From: Marinicrinis sediminis
Lineage (GTDB): Bacteria > Bacillota > Bacilli > Paenibacillales > KCTC-33676
Assembly (NCBI RefSeq): GCF_042685085.1
Contig: NZ_JBHUMM010000010.1
Location: 302,232 to 366,231, forward strand
Reading direction: 5' to 3'
DNA length: 64,000 nucleotides
The position numbers and the translations under genes are program-made. This document shows, piece by piece, positions 52,704-63,343 of the stretch. How positions within the stretch are numbered: the stretch's first letter is position 1; the number at the start of each line of letters is the position of its first letter. The notes under the pieces are model-generated. The model was given only the letters and a program-made list of their open reading frames with translations. It was not told where the DNA came from and searched no databases.

Positions 52704-53549
52704 ATGGATCCTGTACAAAAAACACTACTTGAATATGCTGCAAGAAGTAGCCATATACTCCATGAGTATTTTCAGTTGATTTCAGGATATTTTAATAAAG
52801 AATCAGAAATACCTATTGTGGAACGATACGTGCTAAAACAACTTCCAATTAGTTGTCACTTAACAAGTGAGAGCATATTAATACTTGTAGGTAATTTAAG
52901 AGTTTGGGATAATGAAATGTTACTTCGCTCCCTTTTAGAAGGGACATTGAAATTCACTTATTTAACTATTGGGACTCATCAGGAGAGAAAAAAGAAAATT
53001 GAAGAATTCTGGGAGATACTCCCTAAAATTAATGAAGTACGGCGATCTAAAAGAGCCACTCAATTACTACAGCATGCTCAAGACGATGAATTGAAATTGA
53101 TTAGAGGTGTCGTGATTGATGATGAAGAGATTGCTAAAATCGAAGAAATGTATCCAAGGAAATACAGGAAACAAGTTGAGCAAAAATGGTCTTATAGTGA
53201 AATAGTCAAAGAACTATCGAAATATAAACACTTGGAGTTCTTAAACGGATTTTTTCATGGTTATGGTATTGGAAGCCACCTTATTCATCAAGATGCTGAC
53301 GCAATCAATTTTTTAATAGATCACAACAGTAGAATTGATGAAAGACGAAGAGCGAAAGAGTTGGCTCATGGTTGTAGACAGATTAGTGATATAATGACCT
53401 ATTGTGTACTTAGATATGGTGCGTATAAATTATTACATAACGAATCAACTGAAGATATATACTTAGAATCACATATTCAGTTAAACAAAGAAATGGAAAC
53501 TTTTCATAAGTCGTTTGAACAAACCGAGCAGAAGTATTTAGATTATTGA
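52704..53549 (+). CDS. DUF5677-like protein, unknown function
   Basis: 281 residues, helical, soluble. Features recalling DUF5677-type proteins: an N-terminal helix (QKTLLEYAARSSHILHEYFQ), LRSLLEGTLKFTYL in the middle, and a C-terminal conserved-looking GFFHGYGIGSHLIHQDADAI. Such genes are common in accessory and defence-rich regions, but the biochemical role is not known. GAAAGAGGAC upstream gives a weak ribosome-binding site. It precedes a truncated GHKL ATPase by 66 nt; the two may once have formed a system. Confidence 0.65.
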   Translation: MDPVQKTLLEYAARSSHILHEYFQLISGYFNKESEIPIVERYVLKQLPISCHLTSESILILVGNLRVWDNEMLLRSLLEGTLKFTYLTIGTHQERKKKIEEFWEILPKINEVRRSKRATQLLQHAQDDELKLIRGVVIDDEEIAKIEEMYPRKYRKQVEQKWSYSEIVKELSKYKHLEFLNGFFHGYGIGSHLIHQDADAINFLIDHNSRIDERRRAKELAHGCRQISDIMTYCVLRYGAYKLLHNESTEDIYLESHIQLNKEMETFHKSFEQTEQKYLDY

Positions 53550-53615
53550 TGTTAATAATCCCCCCTCCCACTTTATATCGCGATAACAAAGAGAGTGTCA
53601 AATATTTGAAAGTAG

Positions 53616-54041
53616 GTGAGATTTATGGAAGCAGTAGCCTTTAGACCGAGAGCGAGATTAATGTCTCAGCTAGGTGAACAGTTAATAAAAGATGAAAATA
53701 TTGCCGTCCTTGAACTAATTAAAAATGCATATGATGCAGATGCTAAAAAAGTCCAAATTAAAATGAGAGATATACAATCTGAGGAATTAGCCGTAATTAG
53801 TATTGAAGATAACGGCGATGGTATGTCATTTGATACAGTTAAAAATTGTTGGATGGAACCAGGTACTGATAATAAGGAAAAAAAGCTAAAACAAATGATT
53901 GAGAATGATAGCCGGAGTAAACTTAATAGATTGCCTATGGGTGAAAAAGGGATTGGTAGATTTGGTGTTCATAAACTAGGTAATAAAATTACTCTGATAA
54001 CTCGGGCGGAGAATAACTTGGAGGTTTTCCTGACGCTTTAA
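53616..54041 (+). pseudogene. Truncated GHKL (Hsp90-like) ATPase
   Basis: Only the N-terminal ATP-binding part of what should be a protein of several hundred residues. The Bergerat-fold motifs are intact: IAVLELIKNAYDADAKKVQI (N box), ISIEDNGDGMSFDTV (G1) and MGEKGIGRFGVHKLGNK (G2). After ITRAENNLE the frame reaches a stop at 54039-54041, and a different frame takes over, so a deletion or fusion has removed the remainder. Full-length relatives occur in defence-associated and MORC-like ATPases. Confidence 0.75.
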
Positions 54042-54169
54042 TTGTGGAAACGGATGGTAGATTTACTAGTAATCGATTAATCCACGCAGAGCAACTACTA
54101 AAGGAACATAATATAAAATTAATAAGTTGGGATGCAAGCCAACCAATCGACAATAGCTTTTCAAAATGA
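54020..54169 (+). pseudogene. Orphan C-terminal gene fragment
   Basis: In the frame following the truncated ATPase the translation reads GGFPDALIVETDGRFTSNRL, then IHAEQLLKEHNIKLISWDAS and QPIDNSFSK before a stop. This has protein-like composition and a natural C-terminus but no start. It may be the tail of the same ATPase gene after an internal deletion or of another lost gene. From 54170 to 54423 no gene is visible; TATAAT at 54353-54358 may belong to the next gene. Confidence 0.5.
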
Positions 54170-54423
54170 TCGCGATCGAACAAGTGGTGATTTAGTTTAA
54201 AATGGTGAAATTCGAATTCATAAGACGAATAATTGTTTGCGAAAGTGGAATATGTCCTACAAAATATTGTGCTAAAGCGAAGTTTTCCAATAATATTTTG
54301 GATTCGACAAAATAAGATATTTTTTGATATAGATTGATTGATTATATTCATATATAATCGAATGGTCATCTGAAAGGACGGTGAAGATGTGTTAGATGAT
54401 GAATAATGAATGGGAGGACAAAA

Positions 54424-56853
54424 ATGAGCCAAATAAAAAGAATGTTTGCTGTTGTTTTTTGTTGTATCATCTTGATTTACTCTACTACATTGATAGGTTT
54501 TTCTGAAACTATCAATAGTGAAAGTGTTATCTCAGATGATTCGATTAAGGAATTAAATATTGACGAAAAAAGAGAGAGGAAAAACAAACCAACTAAAAGA
54601 GTGGAACTTGTTGAAGAGAGAACATTGTTTTCTAAGAATTATCTGTTAGAAGACGGTACATATCTAGCTGAGGTTTCATTAACGCCAATTCATTTTGAAG
54701 CATTAGATGGAACGTGGCATGAAATTAATACAAAGATAATAAATCAAGAGAATCTTCAATCCTTAGATATAAAACAGTCTAAGTCTATGACTGAAAGAAT
54801 AGAGAAAGAGAAAGAGATCTTTAATAGTGTGGACAAAAGAATCAAAAACCAGAGTAAAATAAAAGATAAAATGTTTGTTGTTCCCCAAGTTCCTTTTGAT
54901 GTTCAGATAAACGAGAATATCACCAAGGGATATACTATATCAGTTGAGAATGAAAAGCTATCTTTTTACCCTGTAAATGCAAACGATTCCATTGGTGTCG
55001 TTGATTCTGTTTATAATAATCAAATTTATTATCGTGATGTTTGGGAGCATACCGACTTAGAGTTGGTTGTCACAAATGAAGGAATAAAAGAAAATCTCAT
55101 TCTTAGAGATGAATCAGCTCCTAATTCATTTTCTTTTGCAGTAAACGGAATGGAAGAGTCGAAGTCATTGAATTTATTACCATCATGGTTAGTGGATTCA
55201 AGTGGAGAATATCGAGAAGTTAGGCATAATATTGTCACAAAAAATAAAAAGGCGATTATCGAACTATCGTGGAATGATGAAGGTCTAATATATCCAATCA
55301 CCATAGATCCATCAACAACCATACATCCATATATTGCAATTTATGTGGACGAATCTAATCCGTCATCAACATTTTCTTGGCCTTCTAAAGTCAAAGTTGG
55401 TAAGAAATATTATCGAAATTACAATGGTCCGATTTATCATTATGAATATAGTTATTTTCGATTCCCCTTAACTTCTTTACCAAAAGCCGATGACATTATT
55501 AGTGCAAGTATGTCATTGTACGCCGAGGAACCAGTGAAGCAAAGTAGTTCAGGATTTATGGATGTTATTGGTTACCATTTGACTGAGGAGGTTCAGCCGA
55601 GCACCAGTTTTGGAAGTAGACCGGGATTTACTACTGAAAATCCATCCAGCATTGTTCGTGTAACACAAGCAGGCACTTATAATTTTAATGTTACCAACAT
55701 GACAAAGAAAGCAAAATCTGAAAGTGGTTCTTTGAATATTGGTCTCTACACGTATGCTAACAGTAACCTTGAATCTGTCCAGTTTTATACTTCATTTCAT
55801 GGGGATTCGTCAAAAAAGTCGAAATTATTAGTTAGTTATCAAGCTCCGCCTGCTAAGCCGATTGTATCTAGATTTGATGTTAACAAACAGGATATTAGTT
55901 CATTTGGATTAGGATGGGATATTTTTGATGAGAGTGGACGTTCCCAAACAAAATATCAAATATATGGACTGAAGAAAATTAACAAGTACTCGGAAAATTA
56001 CGTTCAACAGTTTTATTACCAAGGTTATACTTCTCAAAACAGTCATGTTTTCGAGAATCTTGGGTATGGAGATTGGAGATTTATGATTCGCCTTTACAAT
56101 GGGGTGGAATGGACAGATTGGGAGATATCAGAAGAGATAAAAATCTTGAAGGAAAACTACTATGAATATAATGTTGTTAATCAACTTACGGAAATCGTTT
56201 CTACGAACGGTACTAAAATGATATTTACTTATGATCAAAATGGTAATTTAAAGAATAAAATCCGTTCGGGCATCAGTGTAGACAGAATAGTACCAGAAGG
56301 GAGAATATCAGAGTGGTATAGCAGGAACAACCATAGAGAAGACGAATATAACGATTTTTTATCGAGTGATGTGAAAGAACCTGAGAGAGATATCCGATCA
56401 TTTAATTACGATGTAGATCAAGAATTTTTATACGTCATGATTGAATTAGGAAGAATTGAAAACTATCCTACTTTGTATCCGCACGGATATAACAATGACA
56501 ATTATTTCATTTATATTCCATCTAAAGATATTGCGGGTACGAATCAATCGAGGAATGGAACGGCCTTAGGATTAAATGCTGGTTTTGAAATTGCAAGCTG
56601 GAATGAAAATAACACGACTGTACATCAATATAATAATAACTCAAATGAATGGAATTGGTCATGGACAGGCGATTATGAATTTGATGGTATCTCAAGTTCA
56701 CTTAGCATCAATAATCACAATCGTCAAACGACTAGCGCAGTACTTGAAATGAAAATACCACTATCGTATTTACCAAGTGCTTTATTTGATGAAATGGTAA
56801 TTCTTTCAGCTAGCGATCACAAGGACGCAGATCAACTTCGCTTTACACAATAA
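54424..56853 (+). CDS. Secreted WapA-like/DNRLRE-domain protein
   Basis: 809 residues, exported (signal peptide about 1-29). Residues 60-290 resemble the N-terminal region of WapA-like wall proteins (YLAEVSLTPIHFEALDGTWH; DLELVVTNEGIKENLILRD; YPITIDPS). Residues 295-465 look like a DNRLRE carbohydrate-binding-type domain (SYFRFPLTSLPKADDIISAS). A fibronectin-like segment follows (470-570), then a single YD-type unit (YYEYNVVNQLTEI; FTYDQNGNLKN) and a C-terminal 190-residue beta-rich domain. GGGAGGA at 54411-54417 sets ATG 54424. It precedes the protease-RHS gene by 31 nt, and the pair may act as one surface device. Confidence 0.82.
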   Translation: MSQIKRMFAVVFCCIILIYSTTLIGFSETINSESVISDDSIKELNIDEKRERKNKPTKRVELVEERTLFSKNYLLEDGTYLAEVSLTPIHFEALDGTWHEINTKIINQENLQSLDIKQSKSMTERIEKEKEIFNSVDKRIKNQSKIKDKMFVVPQVPFDVQINENITKGYTISVENEKLSFYPVNANDSIGVVDSVYNNQIYYRDVWEHTDLELVVTNEGIKENLILRDESAPNSFSFAVNGMEESKSLNLLPSWLVDSSGEYREVRHNIVTKNKKAIIELSWNDEGLIYPITIDPSTTIHPYIAIYVDESNPSSTFSWPSKVKVGKKYYRNYNGPIYHYEYSYFRFPLTSLPKADDIISASMSLYAEEPVKQSSSGFMDVIGYHLTEEVQPSTSFGSRPGFTTENPSSIVRVTQAGTYNFNVTNMTKKAKSESGSLNIGLYTYANSNLESVQFYTSFHGDSSKKSKLLVSYQAPPAKPIVSRFDVNKQDISSFGLGWDIFDESGRSQTKYQIYGLKKINKYSENYVQQFYYQGYTSQNSHVFENLGYGDWRFMIRLYNGVEWTDWEISEEIKILKENYYEYNVVNQLTEIVSTNGTKMIFTYDQNGNLKNKIRSGISVDRIVPEGRISEWYSRNNHREDEYNDFLSSDVKEPERDIRSFNYDVDQEFLYVMIELGRIENYPTLYPHGYNNDNYFIYIPSKDIAGTNQSRNGTALGLNAGFEIASWNENNTTVHQYNNNSNEWNWSWTGDYEFDGISSSLSINNHNRQTTSAVLEMKIPLSYLPSALFDEMVILSASDHKDADQLRFTQ

Positions 56854-56884
56854 TGGAAAATCAAATAGAGAGGAGATTGTTTAG

Positions 56885-59800
56885 ATGTTTAGGAAACGAT
56901 TAATCTATAATATATTAATTTTTCTATTAGTTTTTACTATTTTACCCTCACCTTCAATCGTTAACTCTGAAATATCAAAAGAAAGTTCTGAAAAACTAAC
57001 ATATTTAATTAAATACAAAGATAAAAACAAAGGAATTGATGAGCTAAAGAAAAAGAACATCAAGTATAAAAATGAATTCGAGAGACTTCCCATCGTGTTA
57101 ACGGAATTAACGGTGGATGAATCAAATCAAATGAAGAATAATTTAAATGTAGAATATATTGAACTCGACTATCCAATATATGCTCTAGAAAATTCAACTG
57201 AACTCTATGATGATCCGAAAAACAACCTTCAAACAACAAATTCTGATAATCGTTTTGATCAGGGTCAAGAGGTCAATATTGCAGTGATGGATACAGGAAT
57301 TAATTTGAATTCCAAGGATCTGAATGTTTTAGGAGGAGCTTCATTTGTGGCTGGGTCTACAACATATGATGACGATCATGGTCATGGTACAGAAATTAGT
57401 AGTATCATTGCAGCTCAGCACAATGATGCAGGCATTGATGGATTAGCGCCTCAAGCGAATTTATATGCCTTGAAAGTTCTTGCTAATAACGGGCTGGGTA
57501 CTTACAGTAGTGTAATTAGTGCAATAGAGTGGTCAATAGAAAAAAACATAGACATTATTAATATGAGCTTTGGAGCCAAGGATTACTCTCTTGCATTGGC
57601 AGAGATAATTACGATAGCAGAAAAAGAAGGCATATTAATGGTTGCTGCAACTGGTAATGAAGGTGACAATAATATTCTATATCCTGCGAACTTCAACTCC
57701 GTCGTAGGTGTAGGAGCACTTAATGAATCAGGTTCAAAGTTGGATATCTCAAATTATAGTAATAACATGGATTTTTTAGCACCTGGTGAGAAGATTGATG
57801 TAATGGATCTGGAAGAAAAGATCAATAAAAAAAGCGGTACATCTTACGCTGCAGCCTATGTTACTGGAATTGCTGCACGATATAAAAGTATGTTTCCTAC
57901 ATCAGATGTTAATCAATTGAGAGGTATGTTATATCACTCTGCCTCATCTATCATTGATGAAAACGGAAGTATGTTTAAGGTGGCGCAATTTATTCCTAAC
58001 CAGGAAGAAAAGAGTGAACTTGTAACTGAAATTGAGAAGGATACACATAAACCAAAGGGATATGATTTAAAAAAACAATATGATAAAAATCAATTAAAAG
58101 TTAATGCATTAAATACCAAAAGGAATCATATGCAGGAAAGCTCAAAAGGGAAGCTGACGATCAAGAAAGTGGCAAACGAGTTTTCAGTAACCGAACAATC
58201 TATTCAGGAGAAGCTTGATACTGGGATGACATTAGTGGATGTTGCTGCAGAGTATCAATTATCGGAATTTTCAAAATTAAATAAAACGAAATTAACTAAT
58301 AATAAAAACGAAAAAGTGAAAGTAAGATCAAAAAAAGAGAATAGTGATGTGACTTCTGATTATGCTGACAATGACCTTACTATTTTCAACACATTCGGTT
58401 TTAAAACAGAGGTACCAGAAATCTACAAACCTGAGACGAGAGTAAACGAAGCTCCTTACAAAGTTTCAATTATTGGGGAGGATATTTCCTTTTTGTCTGG
58501 AAGTTTATCAATTTCAAGTTCTGATTTTTATCTTCCTGGTAGAAATGGGATGGATTTCTCGCTGACTCGTACTTACAATAGTGCTAGTTCCCAATTATAT
58601 GATACAGAACTGGATAAAGATTATGATTATGCATATTGGGTCGATTATGAAGAGGATATATATGTTTCAAGTGAAAAATATGATATCACGCACAAATATA
58701 AGGTTTACAAAAAAAAATATACATGTTCAACTGATGAAGAGAAAGACAGTTACTATATAAACAATGATTATAGATATGATGAGGCTTCAACCGTATCCGA
58801 ATTGAATAATATCCTTGATAAACCTCCAGTCATAGAAGATTCACTATATGAAGATTTATGTGAAGCTTATGATCGAGAATGGAAAATAGTGACGGAGCAT
58901 GTTTCCTCAAATCATAGTACTTATTACACCGATTACGAATTATTGTTGAGTGGCATGCCTGAGGAAATGGGACCATATTCTTCTTTTAGCATTGCAGAGG
59001 AACAGAAAGCTGAATTAACAGCAGGAAAAATTTTAGAAACAAGTGGACTGTTAGGAGATACATATAGCGGTTTCTATAAACTCCAATCTCGTGTTGCTTC
59101 TCCTCCAAATTCTAAAGTCACCCCGGTAGTGGCTAGTATTTACTATTCAAATTTATTAGTAACTTCAGAGCAAGAAAAAAGATTTCCGATAGGAACAGGT
59201 TGGAGTTGGGATATTCCATTTGTAAGAGAGAAAGATGGTAAGACATACTATCATCAAGCATCTGGTGGAGTCTATGAAATAAATAACCAAGAGCTAAAAG
59301 GTTACCCTTGGAAAGATCTGAGTTTTCATTCCAACTCTAATGTAATCGTAAATGGTGAACATTCAAAATATGAATTGCGTTCAATTGATGGATTTAGTCA
59401 ATATTTTAATGTAGATGGAAATCTGATTCAATATCGCGATCTGTATAACAATACGATAGATTTTCATTATTCAGAAAATACAACTTATGGAAAAGTTCTG
59501 TCATCTGTAACAGATGCCATAGGTAATAACATATCCATTCAATATTCTACAAACCAAGTAATCATTTCACAAGGGAATAAGACAGTTATATATGAGAAAG
59601 AAATACAAAATAATAAAGAGATATTAACTGCGGTTACAGATGTGGATGGAAGACGAACGATATACGATTACCATGTTGCACAAGCTAAATTCAATTTGTA
59701 TAATTCGACGCCCACAACAGATAATCCTTATGTTCTACTTAAGCGTGTTAACCATCCTACAGGTGCAGTAACAAAGTATGAATATGAACCAAATCCTGTT

Positions 59801-62800
59801 AAGAGATATTTAGGTAGTTCAACTGTTAATCAAGCATATCGCTTATATTCCAGGGAGGATGTTATACCTTACACAGATGGTAACCAAGATGTGTATAACA
59901 AAGCTATGATTTTATACAATGGTGATATGGCCTCATCATATGGTCAAGATTTATCCTTCCAGACGACTTTATCTGACGGATTGACAGAGGTGGAATTCAA
60001 TTTTGACAAGGATTTTATTGATTCGAATTTTGGGTCAGTATACTATCAGTCGAAAGTATCAACAGTTGCAGATGAGTATGATTCCAATCAATCATATATT
60101 CGAACGATTGAACATGTGAATGAATATACTTTTGATAAGGTTAATCGTAGAACTTCTCCTATTGAAACCAAAACTTATTATAAGGATAAGACCAATCATA
60201 CAAATTCAGTTATTGCTCAAACTTCTATTGCCTATAATGATTACGGTCAAATCACTGAGCAAGTTGATCCACTAAATAAAGTGGTGACTTATGAGTATGA
60301 CCAAAATACTCATTGGTTAAAATCTATTACTCAACAGTTTGACGGTAACTTAGGGGTAAGAACAAAATTCAATAAATATAATAACCAAGGAAGTCCAACT
60401 GAAGTCATTGTTGATGAGCAACCTGCTCAAGGCAGCTCTTTAAGGCAAACGAAGTATGAGTATGATCAGTATGGTAATATGTTAAAAGTAGAACGTATTG
60501 GTAGTGAGAAATCGATCGTCAGTAATTTCGAATATAGCCCTGTTTATGGACATGCTTTCCCAACTCAAATGACATCTGTATTTCATGATGTAGATGGTAT
60601 GCCGCATTCGGAAGTGATAAAGGCTGAATATGATATTTCCAGTGGAAGAATAACGGAACTCTATGATGCTATGAATTATCAGTATTCCTATGTATATGAT
60701 GATCTAGGCAGATTGATTTCTCTTACTAATCCCGATCAGATGACCTCAAAAATCTGGGAGTATCATGATGAAGACAATTTTTTAATTATGACTGATGAAG
60801 AAAATCGAAAAGGATACACAAAGTGGAATGCATTAGGTATGCAAATAGAGAGTGGGATTTATGTTGGCTCGCAGCAAAAAGCCAAATCAAAATCTGGATA
60901 TGATCCACATAGTCGTACAATTTGGTCAGAGAATGCAATTGGTGAGCGTACCTATTATGAATATGACGACTTTAGTCGAAATACTTCAATAATATACCCA
61001 AATCAGACAAGTTTGAGTACAAAGTTTGATGATATTAACTCCACGATCCAAAAGTTAGATAACTTAGGAATAGGATCTCGGCAATCTTTTGATGTAATGG
61101 GACGAACTGTTAAAGTAGAAGAAGTAGATAATGGAATATATAATGTGGTTAATACTCTGACCTACAATAACGCTGGTTGGATGCTGACTTCTCAAGATGC
61201 CAAAAACCATATCACGAAGTACAAGTATGATGTACTCGGACAATTGACTTCTGTGGAGAACGCTCTTCAACATTATTATATGTATAAATATGATGATTTT
61301 GGGAATTTGATTGAATCCATGAGTCCCGGTTACATTGGCAATTACTACATTAGCAATTACAAATATTATGATGAGTTGGGACGAGTTATTAAAACTGAGG
61401 ATGAACTTCAACGTGTTACTAAGACGTACTATGATCTTGATGGAAATAAAAGTAAATATGTAGATAGTGAAGGACAAATCTTCACCTATTCTTATTCAGA
61501 TCAGAACCAATTATTATATAAATATGGACCATCAGAAACAATTGCATTTACTTACTATAAAGATGGTCAACGTAAGAGTATGACAGACAATATAGGACGA
61601 ACGGAATATGAATACGATAACCATACAGGCGAACTTATTCAAGTTCAATATCCTGATCTGAGAACCATTACGTATAATTACAGCGCATCAGGTCAACTAT
61701 TGGATATGAAATTACCGTTCGATGAAAATTTGCAATATACGTATCAAGATGGTTTGCTAGATCAAGTGAAATTAAATGGAATGATGAAGGCGCAATACAC
61801 ATATAAACAGAATGGAAATGTCGATTCGGTTACGTATGGTAATCAGATGAAAACAAACTATACGTATGATACAAATCGATTGCAGCAAATTGATCATTCA
61901 ACATCAAGTGGAGAAATTGCTTTAAGCATAGGTTATCAATATGATCAAAATGCAAATATTACACATATATCAAATAGCTCAACTGGATCAAATGACTATA
62001 GTTACGATCCATTAAATCGTATTTCTACTTCCAACAATAGAAGTGAAGTGTATTCTTATGATAACCGAGGCAATCGGCTTACTCTGGGAGCTGACTTGTT
62101 TTTGGATGAATGGGAGCCTGAAGGTGAGACTGAATATATATTTGACGAATGGAATCGTTTAACGAAAGTTATGAAACCAGACGGAACGATGGTTGAATAT
62201 CGTTATAATGGTGATAACCTGATGGTTGAGAGAACTGAGTTAGGTAAGACGACACGATACTATTATAATGGTGATCAGATAGTAGCAGAAGGTGAAGTCC
62301 AAGCAGACGGCTCTACCATCCTGAAAAACACCTATATTCATGGCTATTCACTATTGATGCAAAAAAATAACCTTAATGAAGATGCTTATTACTTGCTAAA
62401 TGGTCATGGTGATGTCATCGAAATGCGTGATCACACAGGACAGGTACTTAATCAGTACAGTTATGACATATGGGGAAATCCTGTCAGCGAAGTGGAAACA
62501 AGGGATAATCTTTTCCGATATTCCAGTGAACCCTGGGATAAGACAACCAATCTCCAATATCTACGTGCACGTTGGTACGACCCATCGATGGGCCGCTTTA
62601 TTAGTGAAGATAGCTATGAAGGGGAGATCACCAACCCTTTAAGTCTCAACCTTTATACTTATGTTCATAATAATCCATTGATCTATATTGATCCGACTGG
62701 TCATTTTCTCGATACTATCGCAGATGCATTTTTTATAGGGTATGATATTTATAAGCTAGCTACCGACCCAAGTTGGGAAAATTTAGGGTATTTGGCATTA

Positions 62801-63334
62801 GACACTGGTGCTGCGTTTATTCCGTTTGTTACAGGAGCAGGAGCCACAACAAAAGGTGCAGTACGAGTGACATCTAAAGCTGACGAAGCCTTGTCGATCA
62901 CTACATTTGCTGTGAAATTAGAAAAAAATGCTTGGGAGATGAATCCATTAGCTCGTGGTCGGTATATTGACGAAATGCTGGGGAATAATCTAGGGAAAAA
63001 CTTTCAAGTAGTAGACAGAGTGGCAGATGGAAAGCTGATTAGCATTAAGAGCATTGATCCGTCACTAGGTTCCTATCAAGGGGTAGGGTTCAAAAATGCA
63101 TTGCGTCAAAATATAACCTCCTTAATTAACTTTAAAGGAATTCAACAAAGAAAAGTGACTCACTATGATGGTACTAAAGAAACTATGAGAATCAATGCGG
63201 ATGATTATGATAAAGTCTTAAATGTAGCCCTTCCAGACGTTCAACTTAATGATGTACAGACGAAAGGGCTTGAAGAAGCCATTAAGTATGCGAATGACAA
63301 TGGGATTGAAGTTATTATTACGTATATTAAATAA
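56885..63334 (+). CDS. Subtilisin-RHS repeat polymorphic toxin with nuclease-like C-terminus
   Basis: 2149 residues. Signal peptide about 1-28; propeptide-like segment 35-105; S8 protease domain 125-360 with an intact triad: Asp136 (AVMDTGIN), His167 (DHGHGTEIS), Asn258 (ATGNEG), Ser320 (SGTSYAAA). After a charged linker (380-500) comes an RHS region (about 510-1940) with many YD units (YEYDQYGNML, YVYDDLGRLI, YKYDDFGNLI). The RHS core ends at YLRARWYDPSMGRFISEDS and DPTGH (Asp1936). The last 210 residues form the variable tip: NPLARGRYIDEMLG and DGKLISIKSID resemble restriction-endonuclease-like CDI toxins. The immunity gene follows after 9 nt. AGAGGAGA precedes the ATG. Confidence 0.88.
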   Translation: MFRKRLIYNILIFLLVFTILPSPSIVNSEISKESSEKLTYLIKYKDKNKGIDELKKKNIKYKNEFERLPIVLTELTVDESNQMKNNLNVEYIELDYPIYALENSTELYDDPKNNLQTTNSDNRFDQGQEVNIAVMDTGINLNSKDLNVLGGASFVAGSTTYDDDHGHGTEISSIIAAQHNDAGIDGLAPQANLYALKVLANNGLGTYSSVISAIEWSIEKNIDIINMSFGAKDYSLALAEIITIAEKEGILMVAATGNEGDNNILYPANFNSVVGVGALNESGSKLDISNYSNNMDFLAPGEKIDVMDLEEKINKKSGTSYAAAYVTGIAARYKSMFPTSDVNQLRGMLYHSASSIIDENGSMFKVAQFIPNQEEKSELVTEIEKDTHKPKGYDLKKQYDKNQLKVNALNTKRNHMQESSKGKLTIKKVANEFSVTEQSIQEKLDTGMTLVDVAAEYQLSEFSKLNKTKLTNNKNEKVKVRSKKENSDVTSDYADNDLTIFNTFGFKTEVPEIYKPETRVNEAPYKVSIIGEDISFLSGSLSISSSDFYLPGRNGMDFSLTRTYNSASSQLYDTELDKDYDYAYWVDYEEDIYVSSEKYDITHKYKVYKKKYTCSTDEEKDSYYINNDYRYDEASTVSELNNILDKPPVIEDSLYEDLCEAYDREWKIVTEHVSSNHSTYYTDYELLLSGMPEEMGPYSSFSIAEEQKAELTAGKILETSGLLGDTYSGFYKLQSRVASPPNSKVTPVVASIYYSNLLVTSEQEKRFPIGTGWSWDIPFVREKDGKTYYHQASGGVYEINNQELKGYPWKDLSFHSNSNVIVNGEHSKYELRSIDGFSQYFNVDGNLIQYRDLYNNTIDFHYSENTTYGKVLSSVTDAIGNNISIQYSTNQVIISQGNKTVIYEKEIQNNKEILTAVTDVDGRRTIYDYHVAQAKFNLYNSTPTTDNPYVLLKRVNHPTGAVTKYEYEPNPVKRYLGSSTVNQAYRLYSREDVIPYTDGNQDVYNKAMILYNGDMASSYGQDLSFQTTLSDGLTEVEFNFDKDFIDSNFGSVYYQSKVSTVADEYDSNQSYIRTIEHVNEYTFDKVNRRTSPIETKTYYKDKTNHTNSVIAQTSIAYNDYGQITEQVDPLNKVVTYEYDQNTHWLKSITQQFDGNLGVRTKFNKYNNQGSPTEVIVDEQPAQGSSLRQTKYEYDQYGNMLKVERIGSEKSIVSNFEYSPVYGHAFPTQMTSVFHDVDGMPHSEVIKAEYDISSGRITELYDAMNYQYSYVYDDLGRLISLTNPDQMTSKIWEYHDEDNFLIMTDEENRKGYTKWNALGMQIESGIYVGSQQKAKSKSGYDPHSRTIWSENAIGERTYYEYDDFSRNTSIIYPNQTSLSTKFDDINSTIQKLDNLGIGSRQSFDVMGRTVKVEEVDNGIYNVVNTLTYNNAGWMLTSQDAKNHITKYKYDVLGQLTSVENALQHYYMYKYDDFGNLIESMSPGYIGNYYISNYKYYDELGRVIKTEDELQRVTKTYYDLDGNKSKYVDSEGQIFTYSYSDQNQLLYKYGPSETIAFTYYKDGQRKSMTDNIGRTEYEYDNHTGELIQVQYPDLRTITYNYSASGQLLDMKLPFDENLQYTYQDGLLDQVKLNGMMKAQYTYKQNGNVDSVTYGNQMKTNYTYDTNRLQQIDHSTSSGEIALSIGYQYDQNANITHISNSSTGSNDYSYDPLNRISTSNNRSEVYSYDNRGNRLTLGADLFLDEWEPEGETEYIFDEWNRLTKVMKPDGTMVEYRYNGDNLMVERTELGKTTRYYYNGDQIVAEGEVQADGSTILKNTYIHGYSLLMQKNNLNEDAYYLLNGHGDVIEMRDHTGQVLNQYSYDIWGNPVSEVETRDNLFRYSSEPWDKTTNLQYLRARWYDPSMGRFISEDSYEGEITNPLSLNLYTYVHNNPLIYIDPTGHFLDTIADAFFIGYDIYKLATDPSWENLGYLALDTGAAFIPFVTGAGATTKGAVRVTSKADEALSITTFAVKLEKNAWEMNPLARGRYIDEMLGNNLGKNFQVVDRVADGKLISIKSIDPSLGSYQGVGFKNALRQNITSLINFKGIQQRKVTHYDGTKETMRINADDYDKVLNVALPDVQLNDVQTKGLEEAIKYANDNGIEVIITYIK

Positions 63335-63343
63335 GGAGGATTT

